A DNA stretch of 64,000 nt from Bacillus sp. FJAT-14578 (GTDB lineage: Bacteria > Bacillota > Bacilli > Bacillales > Bacillaceae_H), in NCBI RefSeq assembly GCF_000504165.1, contig NZ_AYSE01000004.1, positions 310,001 through 374,000 on the forward strand. The letters run 5' to 3'. A model generated the notes under the pieces. It was not told where the DNA came from. It saw nothing but the letters and a program-made list of their open reading frames with translations, and did no database searches. This document shows positions 36,214-46,162 of this stretch, one piece after another (the stretch's first letter is position 1; each line of letters opens with the position of its first letter). Made by a program: the position numbers and the translations under genes.

Positions 36214-36258
36214 AAAAAAGAGGAGGTCACGAAGAAAGATGTGATCTCCTCTTTTTTA
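36214..36258. terminator. terminator of brnQ
   Basis: AAAAAAGAGGAGGTCAC pairs with GTGATCTCCTCTTTTTT around a 10-base loop. Confidence 0.9.
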
Positions 36259-36397
36259 TCCCGGCAAAACCCTCCTGATAGAAGGTTACCTTATATTTAT
36301 CATAAGAATTTTGTTAGAAAGATCGATGTAAAGCTATATGCGTAACGATGAGTGTATATGTCTTATTTGATTTGCATTGGTACGAGAGTGGTGATTC

Positions 36398-36907
36398 TTA
36401 GTTTTCCAACTGTAAGAACTCGCTTGGGCTGTTTCTGATACATGCACCAATCCTTTTTAAAGTTGCCGGAGAGATTTCGTGAAAAATCGTGTTGAGCGAG
36501 CTTACGGATGAATGAAGCTTCGAATCTTGGTCGAGGTCCTTATAAGAAACATCAAAACCATTAGGATTGAGCCTCGCTTGAAGGATTCCTTCCATTTCCT
36601 CAAGAACCTCCAGCATGGCATCAGCCTTGAAATACCGTAGCCCGGCTTTGATTTCTGCCCATGCTTTTGGCTGCGCCAGAAAATGGGCACTCCACCAATA
36701 GAATTCAGCGAGTGATTGACTTGCATGATTGTAATATGCATTGAACATGAACAACGCTTTTTGTCCTGTTGTCAGCTGTTTATAAACTTGCAACTTCACC
36801 GTATCATTTTTTCCGCGAATTTTAGGGATGAATGGCTCAAAACAAGCCCCTCCGAGTGCTGTATCTTCAAGTGAATCGAATACCTGTCTCCTCATTTTTA
36901 CCAACAA
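36398..36907 (-). CDS. hypothetical helical protein, 169 aa
   Basis: A soluble, mostly helical protein of 169 residues from a TTG start (36907) that has AAGGAGTG upstream; ATG 36895 is an alternative. Aromatic-rich middle (FMFNAYYNHASQSLAEFYWWSAHFLAQPKAW). Two cysteines (GACFEP and GACIRN). No family recognised; not clearly linked to brnQ or the YeiH gene. Confidence 0.6.
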   Translation of the reverse strand: MLVKMRRQVFDSLEDTALGGACFEPFIPKIRGKNDTVKLQVYKQLTTGQKALFMFNAYYNHASQSLAEFYWWSAHFLAQPKAWAEIKAGLRYFKADAMLEVLEEMEGILQARLNPNGFDVSYKDLDQDSKLHSSVSSLNTIFHEISPATLKRIGACIRNSPSEFLQLEN

Positions 36908-37065
36908 AATAAAATCACTCCTTCGTCATGATTATATATTATTTGGTAAATGAGGGATAGAGATGAATGTCCTTTATTTAGGATGACCCTTTAGTCGATC
37001 AGGCAAGTCAATCATGTTCTTTGACAGAGATTATAGAAGCAAAGAAGAGAATTATCGACAAGAGC

Positions 37066-38106
37066 CTACATAAAAAATACAATGATTCCAAAAGTAAGAA
37101 ATGATAGTAAGACAGAACCAATCAACGTTCCGAACAGGGCTTGTTTTCCAAGTGTTTTGAAGGCTTTCAATTCCACATTCAGCCCTAGTCCCGCCATGGC
37201 CAGCGCCATCAGAACATAAGCCGCATCGATGATCCTAGAAGTCATTTGTTCATCAATCACACCGAGTGTATTCAATCCACTCATCATTAAAAAGCCTACA
37301 ATGAACCAGGGAATGGAGAGGGATTGTAAAAGAAATTCTTTTTTAGACCATGCTGTTCCATTCTTACAACGGCTCAGCTGCCAAATGCTTATTGCAAATG
37401 CAACGGGAATCAGCAAAAGAACGCGTGTCAATTTCATGATGACCGCCATATCCAATGCTGTTTGGCCGAACGGAGCCGCTGCTGCTATGACATGGGCAAT
37501 TTCATGCAGCGTGCCTCCGGCGAATAAACCGTATTCTTTCGGGGTAAAGGGGAGAAGCGGATGAAGCAGCGTATATAGAATGGTAAATAACGTGCCTGCG
37601 AGTGCAATGATAGTAATACTCACGGCTGTTTCGTCTTCCTTCGATTTAATTTGGGATGAAATGGCCGCAATGGCTGCCGCCCCACAAATAGCCGTGCCGC
37701 AAGCGGTTAAAATTCCGATATTGGGTGGAACTTTCAATAATTTTGACAGTCCGTACACGACAAGTAGTGTAAAGGTAATGATGATAAGGGACAGGACAAA
37801 TACGTTTGGCCCCGCACGATAAATATCCAAGTAGTTCAGTCTCATTCCAAGCAGAACGATTCCAATCCGCAGTAACACTTTACTGGAAAACGTCGTGCCT
37901 GCAGAGTAGCCGAGCGGAACCGAGAACACGGCACGCCAAAGCATCCCGATCAAAATGGCTAAAACTAATGGGCCAAGAATGGACATATACGGTATTTCTG
38001 CAAGTGTATAAGCAAGCAGGGCAATTAGAAGTGTCAGCCCTATTCCTTTCATGAAAGGATAATCCCTCTTTTCTTCTTTCGTTAACCTTGTCAGTTGAGT
38101 CTCCAT
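37066..38106 (-). CDS. YeiH/UPF0324-family transporter (putative sulfate exporter)
   Basis: A 346-residue membrane protein with about ten helices and the family blocks LLRIGIVLLGMRL, LTACGTAICGAAAIAA and FAGGTLHEIAHVIAAA. Members are often annotated as putative sulfate exporters, but transport of sulfate or sulfite is not firmly shown. It is divergently paired with a LysR regulator, the typical arrangement of this family, which suggests control by it. Likely single gene. Confidence 0.88.
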   Translation of the reverse strand: METQLTRLTKEEKRDYPFMKGIGLTLLIALLAYTLAEIPYMSILGPLVLAILIGMLWRAVFSVPLGYSAGTTFSSKVLLRIGIVLLGMRLNYLDIYRAGPNVFVLSLIIITFTLLVVYGLSKLLKVPPNIGILTACGTAICGAAAIAAISSQIKSKEDETAVSITIIALAGTLFTILYTLLHPLLPFTPKEYGLFAGGTLHEIAHVIAAAAPFGQTALDMAVIMKLTRVLLLIPVAFAISIWQLSRCKNGTAWSKKEFLLQSLSIPWFIVGFLMMSGLNTLGVIDEQMTSRIIDAAYVLMALAMAGLGLNVELKAFKTLGKQALFGTLIGSVLLSFLTFGIIVFFM

Positions 38107-38218
38107 CTCTTCACGTCCTTTTTTCTCTCTTCTTTCACTTTATTCCAGCTTAATCATTAAGTAAAATATAGATTGATGATGTTTATTATTAGACATATTA
38201 ATGATAGGGGCTGTTTTG

Positions 38219-39103
38219 ATGAATCAGGACGCACTGCGTACCTTTGTTACAGTAGTGGAAGAGCGGAACTTTACAAAAGCGGGGGAAAAGCTTAGATTAT
38301 CCCAGCCGAGTGTGAGTTTGCATATTAAAAATTTGGAAGCCGAGTTCCAAACGAAGCTGTTTGACCGTTCTCCGAAGCATTTGCACATTACACCGTCAGG
38401 GCAATTATTGTATGACCGTGCCAAGCAAATCGTGGAGTTGTACGAAAAGACGAAGCAGGATCTTTTGGAGTATCATCATCAAATGAAGGGGACGCTGAAA
38501 ATCGGTGCCAGCTTTACGATCGGCGAATATGTTCTTCCTTGGTTAATGGCACAGTTTCGGTCAACATATCCGCATGTTGACTTTGAAGTGACTATCGGTA
38601 ACACGAATCAGATCAATGAAATGGTTCGTCTGTTTCAAGTGGATATTGGATTGATTGAGGGACAGGCGAGAAATGAGGAATTGGCCATTGAACCGTTTAT
38701 GGAGGATGAAATGGTTGTGGTGGCCCCGAAAAACCATCCACTTACCAGCATTGAAAGCCCTTCTTTTCATCATTTGCAAGACCAAAATTGGATTGCAAGG
38801 GAAAAGGGTTCGGGAACAAGGGAATACATGGATCATTTTCTTCGGTCTCACGGGATACGGGTGAAAGGTTTGATTACCATCAGCAGCAATCAAGGGGTGA
38901 AAGAAGCGGTGGCGAGCGGATTGGGTATTTCCCTTCTTTCTTCATCGGTCGTCAAACGAGCGGTAGAGTTAGAAGAAATCAATGTTATCCACATGAGAGA
39001 AAACACATTAACGCGCAGATTTTCAGCTGTTTACTCGGAGAGAATCCAGTTGAAAAAAACGGCAGAAGTCTTTTTGCACCATATTAAAGAAGAAAGCGAA
39101 TAA
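38219..39103 (+). CDS. LysR-family transcriptional regulator (CysL/CbbR-like)
   Basis: A 294-residue LTTR. The winged helix-turn-helix is at the N-terminus (ALRTFVTVVEERNFTKAGEKLRLSQPSVSLHIKNLE), and the effector domain starts near 90 (GTLKIGASFTIGEYVLP). The binding domain resembles CysL and CbbR, consistent with control of sulfur or anion transport. Start taken at ATG 38219; an upstream ATG at 38201 lacks a site. The 112-bp space to the divergent YeiH gene should hold its operator. The family contains TNQINEMV typical of CysL-type sensors. Confidence 0.85.
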   Translation: MNQDALRTFVTVVEERNFTKAGEKLRLSQPSVSLHIKNLEAEFQTKLFDRSPKHLHITPSGQLLYDRAKQIVELYEKTKQDLLEYHHQMKGTLKIGASFTIGEYVLPWLMAQFRSTYPHVDFEVTIGNTNQINEMVRLFQVDIGLIEGQARNEELAIEPFMEDEMVVVAPKNHPLTSIESPSFHHLQDQNWIAREKGSGTREYMDHFLRSHGIRVKGLITISSNQGVKEAVASGLGISLLSSSVVKRAVELEEINVIHMRENTLTRRFSAVYSERIQLKKTAEVFLHHIKEESE

Positions 39104-39190
39104 AGAACACATGTCAGTCAGCCTGTTTGCTAGAATGTCCACTATGGTTCGTGCTAAAATGAAAGAAATAACAGGAAGGGAAGAGAAGAA

Positions 39191-40423
39191 ATGGAAAATT
39201 TCCAGCAAAACCTTGAAAAATATGCAGATTTGGCCATCCGGGTGGGCGTCAATGTTCAAAAGGGGCAAACATTAGTCATCAATGCTCCGCTTGCCGCAGC
39301 AGAATTCGTTCGTCAAGCCGTGAAGAAAGCGTATGAAGCGGGGGGGGGAAATGTTCACGTGGAGTGGAACGATGACGAAGTGACAAGAATGAAGTACGAG
39401 CTCGCACCAGATGAAGCCTTTCATGAATTTCCTCTTTGGAAAGCAAAAGGATATGAAGAGATGGCAGAAAACGGTGCTGCCTTTCTTTCCATTACGGCTT
39501 CCAATCCGGATTTGTTGAAAGGAATCGATCCAAATCGCATTTCCGCAGCCAATAAAGCGTCTGGATCTGCCATGGCGACATTCCGTCAATATATTCAAGC
39601 AGATAAAGTGAGCTGGTCGGTCATTGCGGTTCCATCAAAAGAATGGGCGAAGAAAGTGTTCCCTCAAGCTGGAGAAGAAGAAGCGGTCCAGCTTTTATGG
39701 GAGGCCATCTTTAACGCGACAAGAATCAATTTGGAAGATCCTGTCCAAGCATGGAAAGAGCATGATGATAATTTACATACGAAAGCAGACTACTTAAACA
39801 ATAAGCATTACAAAAAACTTCATTATAAAGCGCCGGGAACGGACTTAACGGTCGAACTTCCGGAAAAACACATTTGGATCGGAGCCGGAAGCGTCAGTGA
39901 AAAAGGCCAGGCGTTCATGGCCAATATGCCGACGGAAGAAGTGTTTACCCTTCCATTGAAAGAAGGAGTCAACGGCACCGTCACGAGCACAAAACCGTTA
40001 AGTTACGGCGGCAACTTAATCGAAAACTTTACCTTGACATTCGAAAACGGACGCATTGTCGACATCAAAGCGGAAGCCGGCTATGAAACATTGAAGCGTT
40101 TAGTGGAAACGGACGAAGGGTCACACTATTTGGGAGAAATCGCCCTTGTGCCGCACGATTCACCGATTTCACAATCCAATATCATCTTCTATAATACATT
40201 ATTCGATGAAAATGCCTCGAACCACCTGGCCATCGGCAGCGCCTACGCGTTTTCATTAGAAGGCGGCAAGCAAATGTCCAAGGAAGAGCTCGAGCAACAC
40301 GGGGCTAACACAAGCATTACCCATGTCGACTTCATGATCGGCTCCGCTGACATGGACATCGACGGCGAATTGGCCGACGGAACGAAGGAGCCGATTTTCA
40401 GAAAAGGGAATTGGGCGTTTTGA
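39191..40423 (+). CDS. ampS: M29-family aminopeptidase
   Basis: A 410-residue thermophilic-type aminopeptidase (AmpS/PepS, peptidase family M29), a cytosolic metallo-exopeptidase with broad specificity. Conserved blocks: YADLAIRVGVNVQKGQTLVI, VEWNDDEV, the metal-site regions FMANMPTEEVFTLP and KAEAGYETLKRL, and near the end HVDFMIGSADMDIDG. Length is normal. GGGAAGAGAAG precedes ATG 39191. Stands alone. Confidence 0.92.
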   Translation: MENFQQNLEKYADLAIRVGVNVQKGQTLVINAPLAAAEFVRQAVKKAYEAGGGNVHVEWNDDEVTRMKYELAPDEAFHEFPLWKAKGYEEMAENGAAFLSITASNPDLLKGIDPNRISAANKASGSAMATFRQYIQADKVSWSVIAVPSKEWAKKVFPQAGEEEAVQLLWEAIFNATRINLEDPVQAWKEHDDNLHTKADYLNNKHYKKLHYKAPGTDLTVELPEKHIWIGAGSVSEKGQAFMANMPTEEVFTLPLKEGVNGTVTSTKPLSYGGNLIENFTLTFENGRIVDIKAEAGYETLKRLVETDEGSHYLGEIALVPHDSPISQSNIIFYNTLFDENASNHLAIGSAYAFSLEGGKQMSKEELEQHGANTSITHVDFMIGSADMDIDGELADGTKEPIFRKGNWAF

Positions 40424-40547
40424 GAAAAGGGAGGATTTAGTTTCTTTTGGCAACCCTAATAGACATGGTCAACCATGATATTGTGATTGTAGATGTATAT
40501 TAGTCAAGGAAATGGATCGAATTCATAAGGTTCGTAACAGTAAATCC

Positions 40548-40590
40548 AAGAAGGGTTATAAATTCGGTTGTACCGATTATAACCCTTCTT
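40548..40590. terminator. hairpin after ampS
   Basis: AAGAAGGGTTATAA pairs with TTATAACCCTTCTT. The rest of 40424-40811 is AT-rich with no gene. Confidence 0.7.
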
Positions 40591-40811
40591 CTGTTGGAAA
40601 TTTAGATGGTCTTTTAATTCACGAAAAGCTATGGTGAATGGGGAATGGCTATCTCACTTTGTTAATTCATATTAACTTAAAGAATAAACTAAAAAGAATA
40701 TTAAACGGGTCCCTTCATTTTTTATGAATGATTAACAATATCTTTTAAACATAGGCTAAAAATAATAAATCTTTTAATAGAAAAGTAATGAACAATAGTA
40801 GGAGTGGTTTT

Positions 40812-41612
40812 GTGAAGACAAAGTTAACGATTGTTGTTCCGGTTTATAATCGTGAAATATACCTTATACGTTGTTTAGAGAGTATTTTTCATCAAACATT
40901 TCAAGATTGGAATTTGATTCTAGTGGATGATTTTTCTATAGATAATTCAGTAGATGTTATTAAAAATTATACCTCAGGCGATTCTCGTGTAACAATCATT
41001 GAAAAAGAGAAAAACGAAGGTGTAGGGAAGGCATTAAGCGATGCTTTACAACAAATTGCTACTCCTTATTTCATGGTAGTAGATTCTGACGATTGGATTG
41101 AACCAACAGCAGCAGAAGAATTGTTACATAAGTTAGAGGCTTCTTCTCGTGATGTATCTCTAGTTTATGGGAATATGTTGACTTGGGAAGAGGATAGGAA
41201 CGGGGAATTAATGTGCAAAGAATACACCGTACATAAGCCTTTTACTGATAAGTATGAGTTCTTGATGTATCCTCCAATGCCTTCTCCTAGAATGTTTTCT
41301 ACAGAATGGGTGAAAAAAGTCAATGGATTTGAAAATGACGACCCATACGGTGGAAGATTTGCTGAAGATCGTTATCTACTTATCAAGTTAATTGCAGTAA
41401 GTCGCTTTGAGCACGTGGACAAGCATCTTTACAATATTCGAATCCATCAGGAAAATACGACGAAAAAAGAAAACAGAAAATACTTTGGGGAGGTTAGAAA
41501 ATATGTGTATAACAAGCTGCTCAAAGAGTGGGGAGATGAATATGAACCAGTGTTTGAATGGACAGAAGCTGGTTGGATGAAATTGTCTGATTTAAAGCTA
41601 AAAGAAGGTTGA
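40812..41612 (+). CDS. family 2 glycosyltransferase
   Basis: A 266-residue GT-A fold glycosyltransferase without transmembrane segments. The nucleotide-binding start KLTIVVPVYNREIYLIRCLE, the DDFSIDNS loop and the DXD-like DSDDW are present. GTG 40812 has AGGAGTGG upstream; ATG 40788 has no site. No polysaccharide genes are adjacent, so the acceptor cannot be inferred. Its base composition is more AT-rich than its neighbours, which may indicate transfer. Confidence 0.85.
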   Translation: MKTKLTIVVPVYNREIYLIRCLESIFHQTFQDWNLILVDDFSIDNSVDVIKNYTSGDSRVTIIEKEKNEGVGKALSDALQQIATPYFMVVDSDDWIEPTAAEELLHKLEASSRDVSLVYGNMLTWEEDRNGELMCKEYTVHKPFTDKYEFLMYPPMPSPRMFSTEWVKKVNGFENDDPYGGRFAEDRYLLIKLIAVSRFEHVDKHLYNIRIHQENTTKKENRKYFGEVRKYVYNKLLKEWGDEYEPVFEWTEAGWMKLSDLKLKEG

Positions 41613-41617
41613 GGCTT

Positions 41618-41653
41618 AAAATAATCTTTTCTGTATTGAGGAGATTATTTTTT
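41618..41653 (+). terminator. terminator of the glycosyltransferase gene
   Basis: AAATAATCT/AGATTATTT stem with T6. Nothing else is recognised up to 41931. Confidence 0.72.
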
Positions 41654-41931
41654 ATATTAATTCTTATTACGTTAGTTTTTACGTGTAGATAGAGTATGTT
41701 CTAATACAGAACAGCTTGGAGAACTGACACGAACATCAGTATATTTAAAAAAATAGAAATATATTGACGGAGAGATCACTTTTATGTTCGACATTTTCGG
41801 GTTCTCAATTTGTTAACAGAAATCATTATTCTCATAAAATAATGAAGGGATGAGTTGAAACGGAATATTGACATGCACCTTGCTCCTTCCATTCTCGTAC
41901 GATAATAAGAATGAATGGGGAGGGGAGAAAT

Positions 41932-42369
41932 ATGTCTTATTTTTATGATTATTATAATTTGACTAGACAAACGAATAAACTGGTTGCCGACATCGAAAAA
42001 GCCATTAATGGAGAGTATAGTGCCATCAAGTGTTACGCTCAGTTGGCTAAGTTGGCTCCAAATGAAGAGGTAAGAAAACGAATTCTTGAAATTCGCCAAG
42101 ATGAAATGAATCATTTCCAAACATTTGCAAAGATTTATACGGATTTAACCGGGCGGCAGCCAAAACCTAAAGTCATCGAAGAGTGTCCGAATCAGTATAA
42201 GGATGGATTGGAATTCGCTTTGAAAGATGAGCAGGAGGCGGTTGATTTTTATTTGAAAATTGCAGATGAGGCGACTAACCCGAGTATTAAAGAGGCCTTT
42301 CGCAGGGCTGCAGCAGATGAACAAAATCATGCCGTTTGGTTTTTATATTATTTTGTTAAAGCCAAATAG
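41932..42369 (+). CDS. ferritin-like diiron-type protein
   Basis: A 145-residue four-helix-bundle protein. Two half-sites of the ferritin/rubrerythrin kind are visible: GEYSAIKCY with DEMNHFQTF, and KDEQEAVDFY with DEQNHAVWF, giving Glu and ExxH ligands for two metals. No rubredoxin domain. Such proteins act in iron handling or peroxide/oxygen reduction. It lies 235 bp upstream of the hydrogenase operon with its own terminator (about 42434-42476), so a protective role for the hydrogenase is possible but only positional. GGGAGGGGAG precedes the ATG. Confidence 0.8.
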   Translation: MSYFYDYYNLTRQTNKLVADIEKAINGEYSAIKCYAQLAKLAPNEEVRKRILEIRQDEMNHFQTFAKIYTDLTGRQPKPKVIEECPNQYKDGLEFALKDEQEAVDFYLKIADEATNPSIKEAFRRAAADEQNHAVWFLYYFVKAK

Positions 42370-42603
42370 CTAAAACAATTGGAGTTTGATTCAAATCATT
42401 TTATCCTGCTGATCGGATAAGAAGCTACAGGGAAGGACAAGAGCCACCACTTAATATGGATGTCTCTTGTCTTTTTTATGGCCATTTTCTTAATGAAGGG
42501 TGGTAATGCCAAGTATGGGGATGGTTCATCCAATCTTTCCAAAGGTCTTTTTTGATTTACTTTGCATAAAATGAACGAAGAATCATATGAGAAGGTGTTA
42601 TAA

Positions 42604-42969
42604 ATGCATGAAATGTCACTTATGGTGGAGTTAATTCACATTGTTTCCGAAGATGCCAACCAGAGAAACATTGGCTACGTGAACAAAATAGAAGTGATTG
42701 TCGGTGATTTATCCAATGTGTTGCCTGACGCCCTTGAGCTTGCATTTTTCCATATCAGAAAACAAGGCTTACGCCTAATTGATGAACATACTGAACTGCA
42801 TATTATACGTGAAGCGGCGAAAGCAAAATGTCCAACCTGTCAGCAAGAATTCGTACCGGACTACCGAATAGCGCTCTGTCCCAAGTGCCAGCTGCCAAAC
42901 TGTCTGCTTCTAGCCGGAGAAACGTTTAGAGTCAAAGCGTATGAAGGGAGTGATAAACATGAAGGTTAA
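42604..42969 (+). CDS. hypA: hydrogenase nickel-insertion protein HypA
   Basis: A 121-residue metallochaperone. It begins MHEMSLM, with His2 as nickel ligand, and has a zinc site formed by CPTC and CPKC (about 79-98; the second pair is in LCPKCQ). It delivers nickel to the large subunit precursor with HypB. First gene of a ten-gene run that ends in the maturation protease; most neighbours overlap by a few bases. Confidence 0.94.
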   Translation: MHEMSLMVELIHIVSEDANQRNIGYVNKIEVIVGDLSNVLPDALELAFFHIRKQGLRLIDEHTELHIIREAAKAKCPTCQQEFVPDYRIALCPKCQLPNCLLLAGETFRVKAYEGSDKHEG

Positions 42970-43618
42970 GCTTCATGCAGATGTGCTAAAAGATCAAAAT
43001 GCAGCTGCCGAGTTTAATAGAGAAATCTTTCAAAACCATAAGACCCTTGTCATTAATCTAATGAGCTCTCCGGGTGCCGGGAAAACGACTTTACTGGAAG
43101 AAACGGTAAAAGATCTGGCAGGTGACTTTAACATTGCTGTGATCGAAGGGGATTTAGCAACAGATCGGGATGCGGAACGATTGCGTGCATTGGGCATCAA
43201 AACGGTTCAAATCAACACAGTCGGAGGATGTCATCTTGACGCGAGGATGATTGCCAAAACGTTACCGGAATTCGAGCTCGATCATATCGATATTCTTTTT
43301 ATTGAGAACATAGGAAACTTAGTTTGTCCGTCGGGTTATGATTTAGGACAAGACTACAAAGTAGTCATCTTAAGTGTTCCTGAAGGCAATGATAAAATTC
43401 CTAAATATCCAGTGATGTTTAGGCGGACAGATGTAACCATTATCAATAAAATGGACCTTCTTCCATATGTATCTTTCAATCTAGAAGAAGCAGAAAAGGA
43501 CTTGGAAGCCATTAATCCAAAAGCGCAATTCAAAGTACTTTCAGCCAAAACGGGTGAGGGGATGGAAGGTTGGATCGATTGGATAAAGGATGCTTATCAG
43601 ATATGCGCCGAGCATTAA
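42959..43618 (+). CDS. hypB: hydrogenase nickel-incorporation GTPase HypB
   Basis: A 219-residue G3E GTPase. Walker A SSPGAGKTT near residue 40, the EGDLATDRDAERL switch, GGCHLDARM metal-binding loop and the base-specificity NKMDLLP are all present. No His-rich N-terminal nickel store. It overlaps hypA by 11 bp; ATG 42959 has GGGAGTG upstream. Confidence 0.94.
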   Translation: MKVKLHADVLKDQNAAAEFNREIFQNHKTLVINLMSSPGAGKTTLLEETVKDLAGDFNIAVIEGDLATDRDAERLRALGIKTVQINTVGGCHLDARMIAKTLPEFELDHIDILFIENIGNLVCPSGYDLGQDYKVVILSVPEGNDKIPKYPVMFRRTDVTIINKMDLLPYVSFNLEEAEKDLEAINPKAQFKVLSAKTGEGMEGWIDWIKDAYQICAEH

Positions 43619-45912
43619 AAATAGAGGTAAACGGAAGGGTGCAAGGAGTTGGTTTTCGGCCTTTCGTCTATTCGCTTTCAAAGAAATATCACCTTACCGG
43701 CACTGTCCAAAATAACAAGGATAGTGTCATCATCATCGCAGAAGGAACGAATGAACAGCTAGTTCGAATGGTGGAAAAGTTAAAAATGTCTCCACCAAGA
43801 TTATCGAAAATAAATGAAATCATCATTTGTGAAATTGCTCCAGCAGGCTATGAAGAATTTCTCATCGTTCCAAGTCAAGAAGATGGTGATTCGATTCCAT
43901 TCATTTCTGTTGATGCGGCGGTTTGTGATGATTGTTTAGAGGAAATGACGGACCTGTCCAATCGACGCTTTCAGTATCCATTTATCAATTGCACACAATG
44001 TGGACCACGCTATACGATAATCGAAAGCCAGCCATATGATCGACCGTATACGACGATGAGAGAATTTACCATGTGTCCTCTTTGCCGGGAAGAGTATGAA
44101 GATCCCGCTAATCGTCGTCATCATGCACAACCCATCTGTTGTTCAGTGTGCGGACCCACTGTTATTCTTCGTAATCAAGCTGGTGAACCATTAGCAGAAA
44201 ACCAGCAAGCCATTTCTCATACAATTGACCTTATAAAGAAGGGCCGTATCATTGCCATAAAAGGAATAGGAGGCTATCACCTCGCTTGTGATGCTTACCA
44301 AGAGAGCACAGTGGCCCGACTTAGACAAAAAAAGAATCGACCGCAGCGTCCGTTGGCGGTAATGGTTCAATCAATCGATGCAGCCAGGAGCCTTTGTCAC
44401 ATTTCTGATCGCGAAGAAGAGATGCTGACTAGTCCGGAAATGCCCATTGTTGTCCTCACCAGGAAAGGGGACTTTTCTTTGCCTGCCAATCTATCACCGG
44501 GCTTGTCAACCATCGGTGTCATGCTCCCATATTCACCTCTGCACCATCTTTTATTTTGGGAAAGCGGGTTAGAATGTCTTGTCATGACGAGTGCCAATCG
44601 TTCTGGTCTCCCCATCCAATATAAAGCCGATTCTTTAGATGATTTGCAAGAAATGTGCGATTATTTTTTAACTCATAATCGACAAATCTATCTTCCTATC
44701 GATGATTCTGTTATTCAATGCAACGGAGAGAATCCATTATATTTGCGGCGTGCCAGAGGATTTGCTCCAGACCCAATCCAAACAAATTCCCTCGCAGACC
44801 AAATAATTGCCTTAGGCGGGAATCAGAAAAATACATTTGCGATTGGAAAGAAAAATCATGTTGTGATGAGTCCCCATATTGGTGATCTGGAAAATGAAGA
44901 AATGATTCATTGCTTTGAAGAGCAGCTTCATCATTTTAAGGATTGGCTTGGAGTGGAAGAAAAGTATGTAGCGGTTGACAAGCACCCTCTCTACGCCTCA
45001 GCCTCTATCGCAAAAAGACTCAATGGTAAGGTCATTCCCGTTCAACATCACCATGCCCATCATGTTTCTTGTATGGAAGATAACGGACTCGAGGAGCCTT
45101 GTTTCGGCATTATTCTGGATGGAACAGGGTACGGCGAAGACGGGAACATTTGGGGATTCGAATGTTTATACGGAAATGCGGCTTCTTTTGAACGTCTGGC
45201 CCATTTACGATATGCGCCGCTTCCCGGTGGTGAAAGAGCCGTGAAAGAACCGTGGAGAAATGCAGTCGGCATGCTGCTTTACTACTGGCCAAAAGAGGGG
45301 AAAGAATTAGCCCATCAGCTTTTTCCTGATAAGATGAAAGAAATAAACGTAATGGAACAGATGATCAAATTTCAGATTAATGCTCCATTTGCCGGTACAT
45401 GCGGCCGGTTATTTGATGCTGTCAGTGCCATCTTGGGAATATGTTCAACATCCACGTATGAAGGGGAGGCGGCAATTAAATTATCGGACTATATGAATGA
45501 CATTCCTCATATGGACAGTCCAAAGGAAACGTATCCATTTCACTTACAGACATCCAATCAAAACGAGCTGCAGCTGGATGTATCTCCAATGATTTATCAA
45601 ATCATTCAAGAAAAGCTTCAACAGCACTCCACAACAAAGATCATCCAAACATTTCATCGGACGATCGTTTCGTGCTGTGTACAAATGGTTCTTACGCTTG
45701 TCGAAAATAGACCTGAATTAAATAAGACAGTTGTAATGTCAGGAGGTTCGTTTCAAAACATCTACCTGGCAAGAGAGATTCATAGATGTCTTCGAAAGGA
45801 AGGCTTTAATGTCTATACACATAAAAACGTCCCATGTCATGATGGCGGCCTTTCACTGGGACAACTTATTATTGCTGCTAAGACTGTTGCGCAGAACACA
45901 TATGGATCATGA
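43603..45912 (+). CDS. hypF: carbamoyltransferase HypF
   Basis: A 769-residue enzyme that makes the thiocarboxamide on HypE, precursor of the active-site cyanide ligands. Domains in order: acylphosphatase (GRVQGVGFRPFVYSL, 8-90), four CxxC zinc pairs (CDDC, CTQC, CPLC, CSVC, about 108-185), a YrdC-like domain (about 200-385) and a Kae1-like C-terminal domain with HHHAHHVSCM and GTGYGEDG. Starts at ATG 43603 within the end of hypB. Confidence 0.95.
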   Translation: MRRALKIEVNGRVQGVGFRPFVYSLSKKYHLTGTVQNNKDSVIIIAEGTNEQLVRMVEKLKMSPPRLSKINEIIICEIAPAGYEEFLIVPSQEDGDSIPFISVDAAVCDDCLEEMTDLSNRRFQYPFINCTQCGPRYTIIESQPYDRPYTTMREFTMCPLCREEYEDPANRRHHAQPICCSVCGPTVILRNQAGEPLAENQQAISHTIDLIKKGRIIAIKGIGGYHLACDAYQESTVARLRQKKNRPQRPLAVMVQSIDAARSLCHISDREEEMLTSPEMPIVVLTRKGDFSLPANLSPGLSTIGVMLPYSPLHHLLFWESGLECLVMTSANRSGLPIQYKADSLDDLQEMCDYFLTHNRQIYLPIDDSVIQCNGENPLYLRRARGFAPDPIQTNSLADQIIALGGNQKNTFAIGKKNHVVMSPHIGDLENEEMIHCFEEQLHHFKDWLGVEEKYVAVDKHPLYASASIAKRLNGKVIPVQHHHAHHVSCMEDNGLEEPCFGIILDGTGYGEDGNIWGFECLYGNAASFERLAHLRYAPLPGGERAVKEPWRNAVGMLLYYWPKEGKELAHQLFPDKMKEINVMEQMIKFQINAPFAGTCGRLFDAVSAILGICSTSTYEGEAAIKLSDYMNDIPHMDSPKETYPFHLQTSNQNELQLDVSPMIYQIIQEKLQQHSTTKIIQTFHRTIVSCCVQMVLTLVENRPELNKTVVMSGGSFQNIYLAREIHRCLRKEGFNVYTHKNVPCHDGGLSLGQLIIAAKTVAQNTYGS

Positions 45913-45928
45913 AAGGCGGTGCAAGCAT

Positions 45929-46162
45929 TTGTGCTTAGGAGTACCTGCTCTAGTAATCAAAATTGAAGAAGATAGAGCCTTAGTGGATGTCATGGGTTCG
46001 AGGATGCATGTAGGAACCATTTTTGTTCCGGACGTTAAGGTCAATGATTTTGTATTACTCCATGCCGGACAGGCCATGACCATCATCGATGAGGAATATG
46101 CGCGGGAGAGTATAGAAGAATGGAGGAATGTGCTGGATGGTAGACATGAATCTTTTTTCTGA
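45929..46162 (+). CDS. hypC: hydrogenase chaperone HypC
   Basis: A 77-residue HypC/HupF protein that carries the Fe(CN)2CO unit with HypD. The essential N-terminus MCLGVP is obtained only if TTG 45929 is the start; AAAGGCGGTG lies 7 bases upstream. The longer open frame (from 45809) overlaps hypF and would bury the catalytic Cys2, so it is rejected. Confidence 0.92.
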   Translation: MCLGVPALVIKIEEDRALVDVMGSRMHVGTIFVPDVKVNDFVLLHAGQAMTIIDEEYARESIEEWRNVLDGRHESFF

